A DNA stretch of 64,000 nucleotides from an uncultured Bacteroidales bacterium (GCA_900319865.1 ONQD01000006.1:1-64000); one strand, 5' to 3'; counted from the stretch's first letter, positions 35,096 through 44,963 are shown. Numbers and translations: made by a program. Notes: generated by a model not told the origin, from the letters alone.

Positions 35096-36628
35096 ATGAA
35101 AAAATATATCCTTTTGGTTGCCGCCCTGTTGATTGCCGGCACTACGTTGGGAGCCGAGAAACACCTATCCGCACTTTTTGGCTATTCGGTGTTCTATCTC
35201 CCAGACGAAAACCTCCCCTATGTGGAGACTTATCTTGACTTCGACGCACGGTCGCTGAACCTTCTGAAGGAGAGCGACAACGGCTACCGCGCAACCGTGG
35301 AGGTAACGCTGGTTGTGCGCAAAAACGATACGGTGGAGTACTTGAAGAAATACGACCTCAAGAGTCCCTTTACCGCCTCGCCCCAAATGGACGACTTCAC
35401 CTTTTTCGACCTCCATCGCTTTGCCCTGAAAAACGGCATCTACGACCTCGAAATCTCCATGAAGGACAAAGCCTCGAGCGACAAACCCTTTGTGCTGAAA
35501 GAGAAGCTCTATGTCTATTACGTGGCGGGCCGCACAGCAGCCTCCAACGTGCAGCTCATGGCATCGGTCACCCCTACCGACCAAGTCAACAACATGACCC
35601 GCAACGGGTATGAAATGATGCCCTATATCAATGACTTTGTTCCCGCCGAAGTGTCGGTGCTATACCCCTACATGGAGCTCTACAATGTGGAGAAAGAAGT
35701 GGGTGACAAGCCCTACCACGTGGCCATCCATATAGAGCAGAGCGAGAACGGCCGCATCATCAGCGGAACCTACCAGCAACGCAGCTACACCCCCAACAAA
35801 CAGCTTCAGCCCATTGTGAGCAGTGTGGACGTTTCCAATCTGCCCTCGGGCAATTACAAGCTTGTGGTCGAGGCGCTCAACAACGCTAACGACCCCTTCT
35901 TCCGCAAGGAGGTATTCTTCCAGCGTTCCAATCCCGATGTGGTAGAGGAACAGCTGACCGAGGATATGGTTGCTGTGTCGTTTGCGGCGCTAATCACCGA
36001 CGAGCAGAAACTCAACTATTACATCCGGGCTCTCTACCCCATCTCTTCGCCTCAGGAAATCAGTGTGGCCGAGGAGCTGATTCCCCAAACCGACCTTGCC
36101 GCCAAACAGACATACTTCTACCGCTTCTGGATTACCCGCAACGCTATGGAGCCGGAGAACGAGTGGAACAAGTACTACGAGAAACTGAAATATGTGGACG
36201 AAAACTTCAGCTATCCCAAAACTCCCGGATTTCTCACTGACCGCGGACGCATCTATCTGCAATATGGTCCTCCCGACTATGTGCGCGACGAAAAGAACTT
36301 TGTGGGTGTGAAGGGATTTGTGGCCCAGCCCAAAGTGAGCAGCAACACCGACCGCACTTCCGAACGCTACAACCAGCGCGACGACAACGGACAGGGACAT
36401 GTTCACTACCTGCCCTATATCATTTGGCGCTACAACCGTATGGAGAACGACTTCCCCAACCGAGTGTTCCTCTTCTGGGACGAGCATCGCAGCGGCTACT
36501 ACAAATTGCTCAACTCCAATGCACGCGGCGAGTTGCGTACACCCGGATGGGAGCGCATGCTGTGCCGCAACCAGCTGGAGGAGGAAGTCCTGGGCGATGT
36601 AGGACATCAGTTTGAGCGTGGCATGTAA
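35096..36628 (+). CDS. GWxTD-domain secreted protein
   Basis: A 510-residue exported protein with a signal peptide (ILLVAALLIAGTTLGAEK). The C-terminal third carries the signature of the GWxTD family: DENFSYPKTPGFLTDRGRIY and LQYGPPDYV, here with GFLTD in place of GWxTD. The N-terminal part is beta-rich. Function of the family is unknown; it is common in Bacteroidota and usually periplasmic. The start at 35096 gives a clean signal peptide, while the longer frame adds 16 unconvincing residues. It leads an operon with an acyltransferase (2 bases downstream), glycosyltransferase, gltX and an OmpH-like gene. Confidence 0.85.
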   Translation: MKKYILLVAALLIAGTTLGAEKHLSALFGYSVFYLPDENLPYVETYLDFDARSLNLLKESDNGYRATVEVTLVVRKNDTVEYLKKYDLKSPFTASPQMDDFTFFDLHRFALKNGIYDLEISMKDKASSDKPFVLKEKLYVYYVAGRTAASNVQLMASVTPTDQVNNMTRNGYEMMPYINDFVPAEVSVLYPYMELYNVEKEVGDKPYHVAIHIEQSENGRIISGTYQQRSYTPNKQLQPIVSSVDVSNLPSGNYKLVVEALNNANDPFFRKEVFFQRSNPDVVEEQLTEDMVAVSFAALITDEQKLNYYIRALYPISSPQEISVAEELIPQTDLAAKQTYFYRFWITRNAMEPENEWNKYYEKLKYVDENFSYPKTPGFLTDRGRIYLQYGPPDYVRDEKNFVGVKGFVAQPKVSSNTDRTSERYNQRDDNGQGHVHYLPYIIWRYNRMENDFPNRVFLFWDEHRSGYYKLLNSNARGELRTPGWERMLCRNQLEEEVLGDVGHQFERGM

Positions 36629-36630
36629 CA

Positions 36631-37488
36631 ATGTATTTATTAGCCGACATACTATATTTCATAGCCTACTACGTGGTGCGCTATCGCCGTAAGGTGACCC
36701 GCCGCAACCTCACAAACTCCTATCCCCACATGGGCGATACCGAATTGGTGAAACTGGAGCGTGCCTACTACCGCCACATGAGCGACCTCCTAATAGAGGC
36801 CATAGTTAACCTCTACGCCTCGCCCAAATGGATAATGAAGCACTACCGTATCGTCAACCGTGAGTTGGTCAACAGCTATTATAACAAAGGGCAAAGCGTG
36901 GTGCTGATGTCCGCCCACTACAACAATTGGGAGTACATGATTACATCGCTCAACTTCCAACTGCTGCATCATGGAGTGGGTGTAGGCAAACCGCTCAACG
37001 ACAAAGCTCTGGCCACCTATGTCACCCGTCGGCGCAGCCGCTATGGCACCGAGATTGTGGACCAGACCAATGTGCGCGAAACAATGACCTACTACCACCA
37101 GCACCAAGTGCCTGTGGCCTACATGATGCTCTCCGACCAGTCGCCCAGCAACGAGCACAAATCCTACTGGACCACCTTTATGAACCAGGAAACCCCATTC
37201 CTGTTCGGTGCAGAGCATTTTGCACGAAAATACAATATGCCCGTGCTATACTACGAAGTGAAGAAAGTGCGCCGCGGATACTACGAGGTGACCTTTTCCA
37301 AACTGTGCGACACCCCGAACGATACTCCTCTCTACACGGTCACCGCACTATATGTGCAACGTCTCAAGGCCACCATCGACTCCGCCCCGCAATATTGGCT
37401 GTGGAGCCACAACCGCTGGAAACGGCACCGCCCCGACGATATGCCCCTGCACCAAGCACTCGATAGCGACATAACAAACAAACATTAA
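36631..37488 (+). CDS. LpxL/HtrB-type lysophospholipid acyltransferase
   Basis: A 285-residue membrane-associated enzyme of the lipid A late-acyltransferase family. It has an N-terminal hydrophobic segment (LLADILYFIAYYVVRYRR), the RRNLTNSYP region, and the catalytic block VVLMSAHYNNWEYM, corresponding to the HxxxxE motif (H..NNWE). Later SDQSPSN and TPFLFGAEHFARKY match the second conserved block. It probably adds a secondary acyl chain to lipid A or another lipid at the inner membrane. It starts two bases after the GWxTD gene. Confidence 0.87.
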   Translation: MYLLADILYFIAYYVVRYRRKVTRRNLTNSYPHMGDTELVKLERAYYRHMSDLLIEAIVNLYASPKWIMKHYRIVNRELVNSYYNKGQSVVLMSAHYNNWEYMITSLNFQLLHHGVGVGKPLNDKALATYVTRRRSRYGTEIVDQTNVRETMTYYHQHQVPVAYMMLSDQSPSNEHKSYWTTFMNQETPFLFGAEHFARKYNMPVLYYEVKKVRRGYYEVTFSKLCDTPNDTPLYTVTALYVQRLKATIDSAPQYWLWSHNRWKRHRPDDMPLHQALDSDITNKH

Positions 37489-37509
37489 ACTAAACGATAG
37501 CAATAAGAT

Positions 37510-38523
37510 ATGACAACTGCCGTAGTGATACTGAACTGGAACGGAAAGCACATGCTTGAACGGTTTCTGCCATCGGTGACTGCCAACATAGGGCCCGATG
37601 CCGAAGTCATCATTGCAGACAACGGCTCAACCGACGACTCGCTCGACTTTCTGCAACAGAACTATCCCCAACTGCGTGTCATCACCTTCGACCGCAATTA
37701 CGGCTTTGCCGAAGGCTACAACCGGGCACTTGCCCAAATCGATGCCCAATACTTTGTGCTTCTGAACGACGATGTGGAGGTTACTCCCAACTGGATTGCC
37801 CCAGTCATCGCCCAAATGGAACGCAACCCCGACACCGCTATCTGCCAGCCCAAACTGCTGATGTACGACCAACGCGACACCTTCGAGTATGCGGGCGGTG
37901 CAGGCGGATTTATCGACAAATACGGCTATCCCTTCTGCCGCGGACGCCTTTTCACCACTTTGGAGAAAGACCATGGCCAATACGACGACGCATGCGAGAT
38001 ATTCTGGGCCTCGGGGGCCGCTATGTTTGTTCGTGCCAACGTTTGGCGTGAGCTGGGCGGACTAGACAGCGACTTCTTCGCCCACATGGAGGAGATAGAC
38101 TTCTGCTGGCGTGCAAAGAATGCAGGCTACCGCGTGGAGTACTGCCCCGAGTCGGTGATATATCATGTAGGCGGCGGCACTCTGCCCAAGTCCAACCCCC
38201 GCAAAACCTATCTCAACTTCCGAAACAATATGGCCCTACTCTACAAGAATCTGCCCAAACGGCGACTGCTTTGGGTGCTCGGATGCCGTGTGGTGCTGGA
38301 CTATGTGGCTGCATTCAAGTTCCTGCTCGAACGCAAGCCGAAAGAGTTCAAGGCCGTCACCGATGCCCACCAGTCATTCTACAAATGGATGCCTCGCCTC
38401 AAGGTAAAGCGACTCCGTAGGCAAAGCCAGCAACAGGTGTCGTGCATCTATAGCGGCCTCCTGCTCGTGGACTACTACCTGCTTCGAAGAACACGTTTCA
38501 GCAAATTGAAAGTAAAACATTAA
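37510..38523 (+). CDS. Family 2 glycosyltransferase (rhamnosyltransferase-like)
   Basis: A 337-residue GT-A enzyme: TAVVILNWNGKHMLERFLPS, VIIADNGSTDDSLDFLQ, FVLLNDDVEV (DDV serves as the DxD metal site), IFWASGAAMFVRANVWREL, DFFAHMEEIDFCWRAK and YHVGGGTLPKSNPRKTY. The last region is typical of WbbL-like transferases acting on polyprenyl-linked sugars. No signal peptide; it acts on the cytoplasmic side of the membrane. It follows the acyltransferase by 21 bases, which supports a role in lipopolysaccharide or capsule building. Confidence 0.9.
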   Translation: MTTAVVILNWNGKHMLERFLPSVTANIGPDAEVIIADNGSTDDSLDFLQQNYPQLRVITFDRNYGFAEGYNRALAQIDAQYFVLLNDDVEVTPNWIAPVIAQMERNPDTAICQPKLLMYDQRDTFEYAGGAGGFIDKYGYPFCRGRLFTTLEKDHGQYDDACEIFWASGAAMFVRANVWRELGGLDSDFFAHMEEIDFCWRAKNAGYRVEYCPESVIYHVGGGTLPKSNPRKTYLNFRNNMALLYKNLPKRRLLWVLGCRVVLDYVAAFKFLLERKPKEFKAVTDAHQSFYKWMPRLKVKRLRRQSQQQVSCIYSGLLLVDYYLLRRTRFSKLKVKH

Positions 38524-38556
38524 CAATACAATATAACCCTTTTAACCGCATTACTA

Positions 38557-40128
38557 ATGAGAAAAGTACGCGTACGTTTCGCTCCCAGCCCCACCGGCCC
38601 TCTCCACATCGGCGGAGTCCGCACGGCTCTGTATAACTATCTGTTCGCCCGCCAGAACGGTGGCGACATGATTCTGAGAATAGAGGACACCGACCAAACA
38701 CGCTTTGTTCCCGGTGCCGAAGACTATATTATCGAAGCCCTCGACTGGCTCGGCATCAAATTCGACGAAGGTGTCCATATCGGCGGCAACTACGGCCCCT
38801 ATCGCCAGAGCGACCGCAAACCCATGTATCGCCAGTATGCCGAACAACTGATTCGTGACGGCTGGGCATACTATGCATTCGACAAACCCGAAGCCCTCGA
38901 CGCCAAGCGCAAGGAATACGAGTCTCAGAAAAAGACTTTCCAATACGACTGCAATACCCGCAGCTCAATGGAGAACAGCCTTTCCCTCCCCGCCGACGAA
39001 GTGCAGCGGCGAATCGACAGCGGTGAGCCATACGTGGTACGCTTCAAGTTCCCCAACGATATCGACATCACCGTGCACGACCTTATCCGCGGCGACGTTA
39101 CCATGAACAGTAACCTCCTCGACGACAAGGTGCTTTTCAAATCGGACGGTATGCCCACTTATCATCTGGCCAACATCGTCGACGACCACACGATGGAAAT
39201 CTCCCACGTCATCCGCGGTGAGGAATGGCTTCCCTCCGCCCCCTTGCACGTGATGCTCTATCGTGCCTTCGGTTGGGAGGACACTATGCCCCAGTTCGCA
39301 CACCTGCCCCTCTTGCTCAAACCCGACGGCAACGGCAAACTGAGCAAACGAGATGGCGACCGTCTAGGTTTCCCCGTGTTCCCTCTCGACTGGCACAACC
39401 CCGAAACCGGCGAGCTCAGCAGCGGTTACCGCGAACGCGGCTATCTGCCCGAGGCGGTGGTCAACATGCTTGCACTCCTCGGCTGGAATCCCGGCAACGA
39501 CCAAGAAATCCTCTCGATGGACGAGCTCATTCAACAATTCAGTATCGAGCACATCAGCAAAAGCGGTGCCAAATTCAACATTGAGAAAGCCAAATGGTTT
39601 AACCACGAATATCTCCAGAAATGCTCAGATGAGCGTATCGCCCAAATGTTCCTCCCCCAACTTGAAGAACACGGCATTAAGGTTGCAGACACCGAGTCAA
39701 ACAACTTCCAACTATCAACTTTCAACAATCAATATGTCATCAAAGTGTGCGGCATGATGAAGGAGCGCATTTCCTTCCCCTCCGAGCTTTGGGACCAAAC
39801 TCACTATTTCTTTGTCGCTCCCACCCAATATGACCCCAAGGCGGTAGCCAAACGTTGGAAACCCGGCATGACCACGCACATGGCCAAAGTGATAGAGATA
39901 CTCAACACCGTCCCGTTCGAATACGATGCCATCCATCAGGCACTGCTCGAGGACTATATTAAAGGCCATGAGCTCAACATGGGACAGATTATGAACTCCC
40001 TGCGTCTTGCCGTGGTTGGTACAACCGTCGGCCCCGACATGCTCACCCTCGTAATGACTATCGGCAAAGAGGAAACCATAGCCCGCGTGCAGCGAGCTAT
40101 CGACACCCTCGGAGAACCCCAAGAATAA
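38557..40128 (+). CDS. gltX: Glutamyl-tRNA synthetase
   Basis: A 523-residue class I synthetase. HIGH-type motif in [23 protein letters not shown]-type motif as [36 protein letters not shown] and the anticodon-binding end region [18 protein letters not shown] are intact. A 35-base heptamer tandem repeat sits inside the gene (39702-39736) and codes for [10 protein letters not shown] at a loop before the anticodon-binding domain; the frame stays open. It is the fourth gene of the envelope operon, 33 bases after the glycosyltransferase. Confidence 0.96.
   Translation: MRKVRVRFAPSPTGPLHIGGVRTALYNYLFARQNGGDMILRIEDTDQTRFVPGAEDYIIEALDWLGIKFDEGVHIGGNYGPYRQSDRKPMYRQYAEQLIRDGWAYYAFDKPEALDAKRKEYESQKKTFQYDCNTRSSMENSLSLPADEVQRRIDSGEPYVVRFKFPNDIDITVHDLIRGDVTMNSNLLDDKVLFKSDGMPTYHLANIVDDHTMEISHVIRGEEWLPSAPLHVMLYRAFGWEDTMPQFAHLPLLLKPDGNGKLSKRDGDRLGFPVFPLDWHNPETGELSSGYRERGYLPEAVVNMLALLGWNPGNDQEILSMDELIQQFSIEHISKSGAKFNIEKAKWFNHEYLQKCSDERIAQMFLPQLEEHGIKVADTESNNFQLSTFNNQYVIKVCGMMKERISFPSELWDQTHYFFVAPTQYDPKAVAKRWKPGMTTHMAKVIEILNTVPFEYDAIHQALLEDYIKGHELNMGQIMNSLRLAVVGTTVGPDMLTLVMTIGKEETIARVQRAIDTLGEPQE
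39702..39736 (+). repeat. Heptamer tandem repeat inside gltX
   Basis: Five consecutive seven-base units: CAACTTC, CAACTAT, CAACTTT, CAACAAT, CAATATG. Such CAACTTT-like arrays are common between genes in Bacteroidota, but here the array is inside a coding region. Confidence 0.75.
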
Positions 40129-40150
40129 TAACAATTAACATACACAATCA

Positions 40151-40957
40151 ATGGAAATTAATCAAGACTTGAACAAGCCCGTCGACGACAACAGCATCGA
40201 CACAATCCAAATGAAAGAACCCCAGGAACAGCGTCCCGCCAATCCCGAACCTACTCCCCAACCAGCGGCTCCGTCCTCTCCCGCTACTCCTACAAACGAC
40301 AACTGCAACGATACCTCCTGCCACAAAAAGGGAGTGCACACTGCCATCCTGGCATGCAATATCGTGCTGCTCATCGGACTCGTTGTGCTCTACATCCTCC
40401 ACTTCACCGGCATGGGCTCGCCCAGCAAGTTCAACCCTGAAGCCTCTATGCCTGTCATTCCCGAAGACGGAGTACTCAAAGTGGCTTGCGTTGACAGCGA
40501 CAGCCTGTTGGCCAAATACCAATATGCCATCGACCTTCAAGAGGAGCTCAACCGCTACAAAGAAGCACAAGAGAAGAGCTATCAACAACAGATGGATAAG
40601 TTCAACGCCGACTACCAGAACTATCTTAAGACCGGCGAGAACATGACTCTGAGCCAGCAGCAGGCCACCGAGGCTGAACTGAACGAGCGTGCCAAGAAAC
40701 TCTCCACTCTCGAAGCCGAACTCACCGCCAAAGTGATGCAAAAACAGATGGACTCCAATATCGAGTTGCTCAACCGTATCTTCGCCTTTGTTCGCGAATA
40801 CAACGCCGACAACCAGCATTTCGATATCATCATGCGCAAAACCTTCAACGACAGCCCCACTCTTTACATGAACCCTGCAATGGACATCACCAACGAAATC
40901 ATCGAAGGCCTCAACAAAGAGTACAAGTCCGTCAAAGGTAAGAAAGCAGACAAGTAA
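40151..40957 (+). CDS. Membrane-anchored OmpH/Skp-like protein
   Basis: A 268-residue protein. Residues 1-58 are cytoplasmic, Pro-rich (PANPEPTPQPAAPSSPATP); one membrane helix about 62-85 (AILACNIVLLIGLVVLYILHF); then a periplasmic region with the OmpH/Skp pattern: LKVACVDSDSLLAKYQYAID followed by a long charged coiled coil (ELNRYKEAQEKSYQQQMDKF onward). Skp-type proteins chaperone outer-membrane proteins; a membrane-anchored form with a cytoplasmic head is unusual compared with soluble Skp. Last gene of the operon, followed by a terminator. Confidence 0.83.
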   Translation: MEINQDLNKPVDDNSIDTIQMKEPQEQRPANPEPTPQPAAPSSPATPTNDNCNDTSCHKKGVHTAILACNIVLLIGLVVLYILHFTGMGSPSKFNPEASMPVIPEDGVLKVACVDSDSLLAKYQYAIDLQEELNRYKEAQEKSYQQQMDKFNADYQNYLKTGENMTLSQQQATEAELNERAKKLSTLEAELTAKVMQKQMDSNIELLNRIFAFVREYNADNQHFDIIMRKTFNDSPTLYMNPAMDITNEIIEGLNKEYKSVKGKKADK

Positions 40958-40980
40958 CTATTATCCAAACTAACACACAA

Positions 40981-41011
40981 GGCAGGCACCATATCGCCTG
41001 CCTTTTTTTTT
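40981..41011 (+). terminator. Rho-independent terminator after the OmpH-like gene
   Basis: Stem GGCAGGC / GCCTGCC, 8-base loop, followed by nine T. It closes the 35.1-41.0 kb operon. Confidence 0.9.
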
Positions 41012-41195
41012 CCTCTGCGACTTGCAGTGAGGGTGTGTCATTCTAGGCATATTATTGTACCCACACACACTATTCATCAAACAAATATAAACAGCTTCTA
41101 ATCTTTACTTCGACTGACAATATTTTTTGAACTATCTCTATGTCGGGACGTTTTATCATATTACCCTATCTATCCCATCTATCATTTCTACCTTA

Positions 41196-41419
41196 TCAAG
41201 CAGCAATCTTTTTCGCGAACCACCGAAGGCCTAATGCAATCACCATGAGGCCTCCAACAAGGATAAACAGACAAACGACATTGTTCTGTCCACTCAAATC
41301 TATGAAAGAAAGTGAATTGTTGTGATGTCCCCTACTATGTTGCCGATAACATAGATTGCAAAATACACAAAACACCACAACAGGAACAATACTACAGTTC
41401 CACCAAACCCTCTTTTCAT
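41196..41419 (-). pseudogene. Frameshifted small two-helix membrane protein
   Basis: ATG 41417-41419 opens a frame (starts MKRGFGGTVVLFLLWCFVYF) that stops at 41300 after 39 codons. A second frame continues without a gap (NSLSFIDLSGQNNVVCLFIL, then GGLMVIALGLRWFAKKIAA) to TGA at 41196. Joined by a one-base shift near ACATCACAACAA, about 41320, they give roughly 75 residues with two membrane helices and a basic tail. So this is a small membrane protein gene with a frameshift, or a sequencing error. Function unknown. Confidence 0.6.
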
Positions 41420-41500
41420 AATAATTATATGCTTTAAAGGCTATAAGCGAACCTTTTTTTTACCGAATAAACACATTAACAAATTAGTGCATTAACATAT

Positions 41501-42535
41501 TTATTCCTTGTAGTCGCCGCGGTCCACGGTACTCTCAAAGCCTATCTTACGAATTCTCTGTTCCGTGCAGGCCCGGCATTCCGCTGCCTCCTCGCCGGTA
41601 CATATCTTGTTGTCGTATATGGCATAGTCTTTGCGGTGCGCCCTAGGCGAGAGGTTGGGCATTATCACATTGGCACCAAACTGTATGCCCAATTCCCTTC
41701 CTTTGGGATGCAGCGTACCCAACGCTGTGGTGGCAGGCAGCAACACATGGGGGTGCAGCAGCCTTATCAGCGCCAGCAGTCTAAGTGTGGCCTCTACTTT
41801 CCCGTTGGGGAATCCCTCAAATGGTGTGTTGTGGGTTGCCACAAAAGGTCCTATACCCACCATCTGGGGTTGGAATGAGCGGATAAACTGAAGGTCGCGG
41901 TACAGCGTGTCGATAGTCTGATATGGCGATCCCACCATAAATCCGCAGCCCACCTGATAGCCTATCTCTTTCAAGGCCTGCAGGCAGTCCATCCTGTGCT
42001 GCCACGACAACTCAGCAGGGTGCAGCCGTGCATAGTGTTCGGAATCGGCGGTTTCATGGCGCAGCAGATAGCGGTTGGCTCCAGCATCATACAGTGCCTG
42101 ATAGCTCTCCCTGCTCCGCTCGCCCAACGACAGTGTGATGGCGCAGTCGGGATACCTCTCCCTTATGGTTCCCACTATCCGGCACATCCGTTCATCGTTA
42201 AACCAGGCATCCTCGCCCCCTTGCAGCACAAAGGTGCGGAACCCCAAACTGTGTCCCGTCTCGCAACACTCATATATCTCTTCTTCTGTCAAGCGATAGC
42301 GGACCGCCTCCTTGTTGCTGCGTCTCAGTCCGCAGTACAAGCAGTCATTCTTGCAGTAGCTCGACAGCTCCACCAATCCCCTCATAAATATCTTATTGCC
42401 GTATATGGCATCGGCCTCCGCACGGGCGGCACGGCGCAGATATTCTATACTCTCCTTGTCGTTGGTGGTAAGTATGCTCTCCAGTTCGTCGCGTGTCACG
42501 TCACGCGTTTCGCGAATATGGTCTACTATATTCAT
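41501..42535 (-). CDS. hydE: [FeFe]-hydrogenase maturase HydE, radical SAM
   Basis: A 344-residue radical SAM enzyme. The cluster motif CKNDCLYCGLR (CxxxCxxC) is near residue 61, with VLQGGEDAWF, LSLGERSRESYQALYDAGAN, RYLLRHETADSEHYARLHP and FMVGSPYQTIDTLYRDL typical of HydE. A second set of cysteines, CTGEEAAECRAC, near the end matches the optional cluster of HydE. HydE helps build the dithiomethylamine ligand of the H-cluster. No hydF, hydG or hydrogenase is in the window. Its start overlaps the HMA-domain gene by 4 bases, a striking link to a metal-uptake operon. Confidence 0.93.
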   Translation of the reverse strand: MNIVDHIRETRDVTRDELESILTTNDKESIEYLRRAARAEADAIYGNKIFMRGLVELSSYCKNDCLYCGLRRSNKEAVRYRLTEEEIYECCETGHSLGFRTFVLQGGEDAWFNDERMCRIVGTIRERYPDCAITLSLGERSRESYQALYDAGANRYLLRHETADSEHYARLHPAELSWQHRMDCLQALKEIGYQVGCGFMVGSPYQTIDTLYRDLQFIRSFQPQMVGIGPFVATHNTPFEGFPNGKVEATLRLLALIRLLHPHVLLPATTALGTLHPKGRELGIQFGANVIMPNLSPRAHRKDYAIYDNKICTGEEAAECRACTEQRIRKIGFESTVDRGDYKE

Positions 42536-42927
42536 TTCTTCGGGGCATTTTTGTCATTCTTCTGTGCCTGTTCCTCCGGTTGGTCGCTCACCACCTTGGC
42601 GGTATAGCCTATCTTGGCCATTGCCTCACACAGTTTCTTGGCATCCGTCTTGGCGGCGTTGTATGTGATGGTCACCTGCTGGCGTTCCAAACTGGTTTCA
42701 ATGTTGCGCACGCCTGGCTCAAAGCGGATGTTCTCCTTTATTTTCTTCTCGCAGTTCTTGCAATGCATTTCCGGAGTGGTGGTAACAACCAACACCCTTA
42801 TCTCTTTCTTTCCTTTCACCTCCATTCCCATGTCTGCCTTTGCGGCATCGGCGGTTTGGCTATTCATTCCTTTTGCAGGAGCAAAGGCCAGCATCAGTGC
42901 GGCCACAATCATTACAATGTATTTCAT
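42532..42927 (-). CDS. Secreted heavy-metal-associated (HMA) domain protein
   Basis: A 131-residue exported protein: signal peptide (IVMIVAALMLAFAPAKG), then an HMA ferredoxin-like fold with the metal site MHCKNCEKKIKENI (CxxC) and FEPGVRNIETSLERQQVTIT, YNAAKTDAKKLCEAMAKIGY. A Lys/Gln/Asn-rich tail follows. It probably binds Cu+ or a similar ion in the periplasm. It sits between a TonB-dependent receptor and hydE, with a 4-base overlap to hydE. Confidence 0.9.
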   Translation of the reverse strand: MKYIVMIVAALMLAFAPAKGMNSQTADAAKADMGMEVKGKKEIRVLVVTTTPEMHCKNCEKKIKENIRFEPGVRNIETSLERQQVTITYNAAKTDAKKLCEAMAKIGYTAKVVSDQPEEQAQKNDKNAPKK

Positions 42928-42959
42928 ATCTTTTATTATTGTTATTTTTGTTGTTGTAT

Positions 42960-44963
42960 TTACAAATTCATTCTAACTCCGGCATATCCCATAATGCCAT
43001 GCACCGGTCCCCACACCATAGTGGGTTCAAACGTGCTGCTCCACGGCTCGGAGGCGTTGATTACCGGCAATGGCTGCTTATAGTTGGTCAGGTTCTCACC
43101 ACCCACATATACCGACACATGGCGGAATCGGCGCGTCACCTGCACATTCAGCTGTGGATAGGCCGGGAAACGCTCGTCCCACGAAGGGGTACCGTCAGCC
43201 TTCATATAAGGCTTCGGCATCCGCCCACCGCCGTTCAGCTGCAAGGTCACATCCAGCTGCCATAAACCCATATAGGGTTTCCATGCCGCGGTGAGCAGAC
43301 CTTTGTAGCGCGAGGTAAGCGGTTTTTCCATCAGTTGACCGTCGTAGGTGCAACGCACGTCGTTGTATCGGAATGCAGCCGTCAGCTCCAGCTCCTCGTC
43401 AAAGTCTATCGACCCGTCCACTTGGGCCGTGTGCGAAAACGACCGCCCTTCCAACATGCCGATACGTATTTCCGAGGGGTCACTGTCGTAGTCTACCACC
43501 AGCTGGTTGATGAAGTTAGTGTAGTAATACTCGGCATTCAGCTTCAGTGTTTGCTCGCCCACGGGGATATAGAACGCCGCCGAAATGCCGCTGTTCCAAG
43601 CCTCTTCCATCCGCAGGTCTTCGGCCACCCTCACATCTCGACCCGACGACATCAGATAGTGGTTCTCGGCCCATGCGTGGGGCGAGCGATATCCCTTGCC
43701 TGTCGAAAAACGCAACGTCACCATGTCCGACACCATCCATTTCACATGCAGCCTCGGCGTGACAAAGGCACCATACAAGCTGCTGCGGTCCGCCCGCAGT
43801 CCCGCCATCATGGTCAGTCTATACGACGGCTTGTAGGTGTATTCGGCATAGACTCCCGGCACTGTCTCCGGCTGCTGGTCTATCAGCAGGTATCCGCCCA
43901 CCATGCCTTCCGGCACCCGTACCGGCCACACCCGCTCGTCCTTCCCCTGCATCAGCAGGCTGAGACCTGCCGACAGCTGGTGCCGCTCGTTGAACTCATG
44001 TTCCAGCATCAAGCGTGAATACAAATCCCTGTTCTTGGTAGAGTAGTACCGCTTGCCGAACTCTCCGCTCAAATCGTAAAGGTTTCCGGTTGCCAGCAGG
44101 GCGATGTTGGTGTTATGCTCATAGTCCAACAACACGGCATGTTTCATATAGGCCTCATAGCGGTTGGCATCCAGCTTCACCCTGAACGGGTTTTCCGCCA
44201 CCGAAGGCATCTGTCCCCCTTCGCGTTCCTCTCTTATCACACCAATGCCGCCGTGAAATATATAGCGGCCGTTGACATATTTCCACCGGTTCTGGATATT
44301 GAACTGCCCTATGGCGGGCGAGTCGTGCCAGCCGTCCTTGTTCATGTCGTGGTGCAACCAGTCTTTTTCGGCATGCACCAGCAACTCGGTGCTGAGGTGT
44401 TTGTTCAGGTGTATGTTGGCCGTCACATTGCCCTCGGTCTTCAAGCGGCTGTCGGCAAACAGGTTGATGGCTACCCCCGGTTCCCTGTCGGGTTTCAAAT
44501 ATTCCACATCAATCTGTCCCGTAATACTCTGGAATCCCTGCTTCACGCTCGAGGCCCCTTTACTCACGGCAATGCTGTTCATCCACGCCCCCGGCACATA
44601 TCCCAGCTCATAGGGCGTGGCCGCTCCCGCAAAGCATGGCAGATTCTCTATAAGCATTTGCACATACTGCCCGCTCAGCCCCAGCAGTTTGATTTGTCGC
44701 GCTCCCACGGCGGCGTCGCTGTAGTTCACATCCACGCTGGGATTGGCCACAAAGCTCTCTCCCAGGTTGCAACAGGCGGCGCGGAACAATACATCCTGCC
44801 CCATCGTGGTCCCGTTCTCGGCACCACCCAACCGCCGCACACCCTCTGCCTTCGACTGCACCTTCACCTCTGTCAGCGTCTTTCTCTCTATCGTGTCCCG
44901 CTGCTGTGCACTGGCCAACACCGTCGCGCACAGCAACAGAGCATATAAAAAAATCTTTTTCAT
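42960..44963 (-). CDS. TonB-dependent outer-membrane receptor, probably metal-related
   Basis: A 667-residue protein with a signal peptide (IFLYALLLCATVLASAQQ). The plug domain has TLTEVKVQSKAEGVRRLGG, ARQIKLLGLSGQYVQMLIEN, PYELGYVPGAWMNSIAVSKG and GFQSITGQIDVEY. The rest is a 22-strand type barrel ending in GYAGVRMNL with aromatic and Leu terminus. No SusD partner is present. The neighbouring HMA protein and Cys-rich protein suggest a metal or metallophore ligand, probably copper; this is inference. The longer frame to 45053 is not needed for a clean signal peptide. Confidence 0.9.
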   Translation of the reverse strand: MKKIFLYALLLCATVLASAQQRDTIERKTLTEVKVQSKAEGVRRLGGAENGTTMGQDVLFRAACCNLGESFVANPSVDVNYSDAAVGARQIKLLGLSGQYVQMLIENLPCFAGAATPYELGYVPGAWMNSIAVSKGASSVKQGFQSITGQIDVEYLKPDREPGVAINLFADSRLKTEGNVTANIHLNKHLSTELLVHAEKDWLHHDMNKDGWHDSPAIGQFNIQNRWKYVNGRYIFHGGIGVIREEREGGQMPSVAENPFRVKLDANRYEAYMKHAVLLDYEHNTNIALLATGNLYDLSGEFGKRYYSTKNRDLYSRLMLEHEFNERHQLSAGLSLLMQGKDERVWPVRVPEGMVGGYLLIDQQPETVPGVYAEYTYKPSYRLTMMAGLRADRSSLYGAFVTPRLHVKWMVSDMVTLRFSTGKGYRSPHAWAENHYLMSSGRDVRVAEDLRMEEAWNSGISAAFYIPVGEQTLKLNAEYYYTNFINQLVVDYDSDPSEIRIGMLEGRSFSHTAQVDGSIDFDEELELTAAFRYNDVRCTYDGQLMEKPLTSRYKGLLTAAWKPYMGLWQLDVTLQLNGGGRMPKPYMKADGTPSWDERFPAYPQLNVQVTRRFRHVSVYVGGENLTNYKQPLPVINASEPWSSTFEPTMVWGPVHGIMGYAGVRMNL

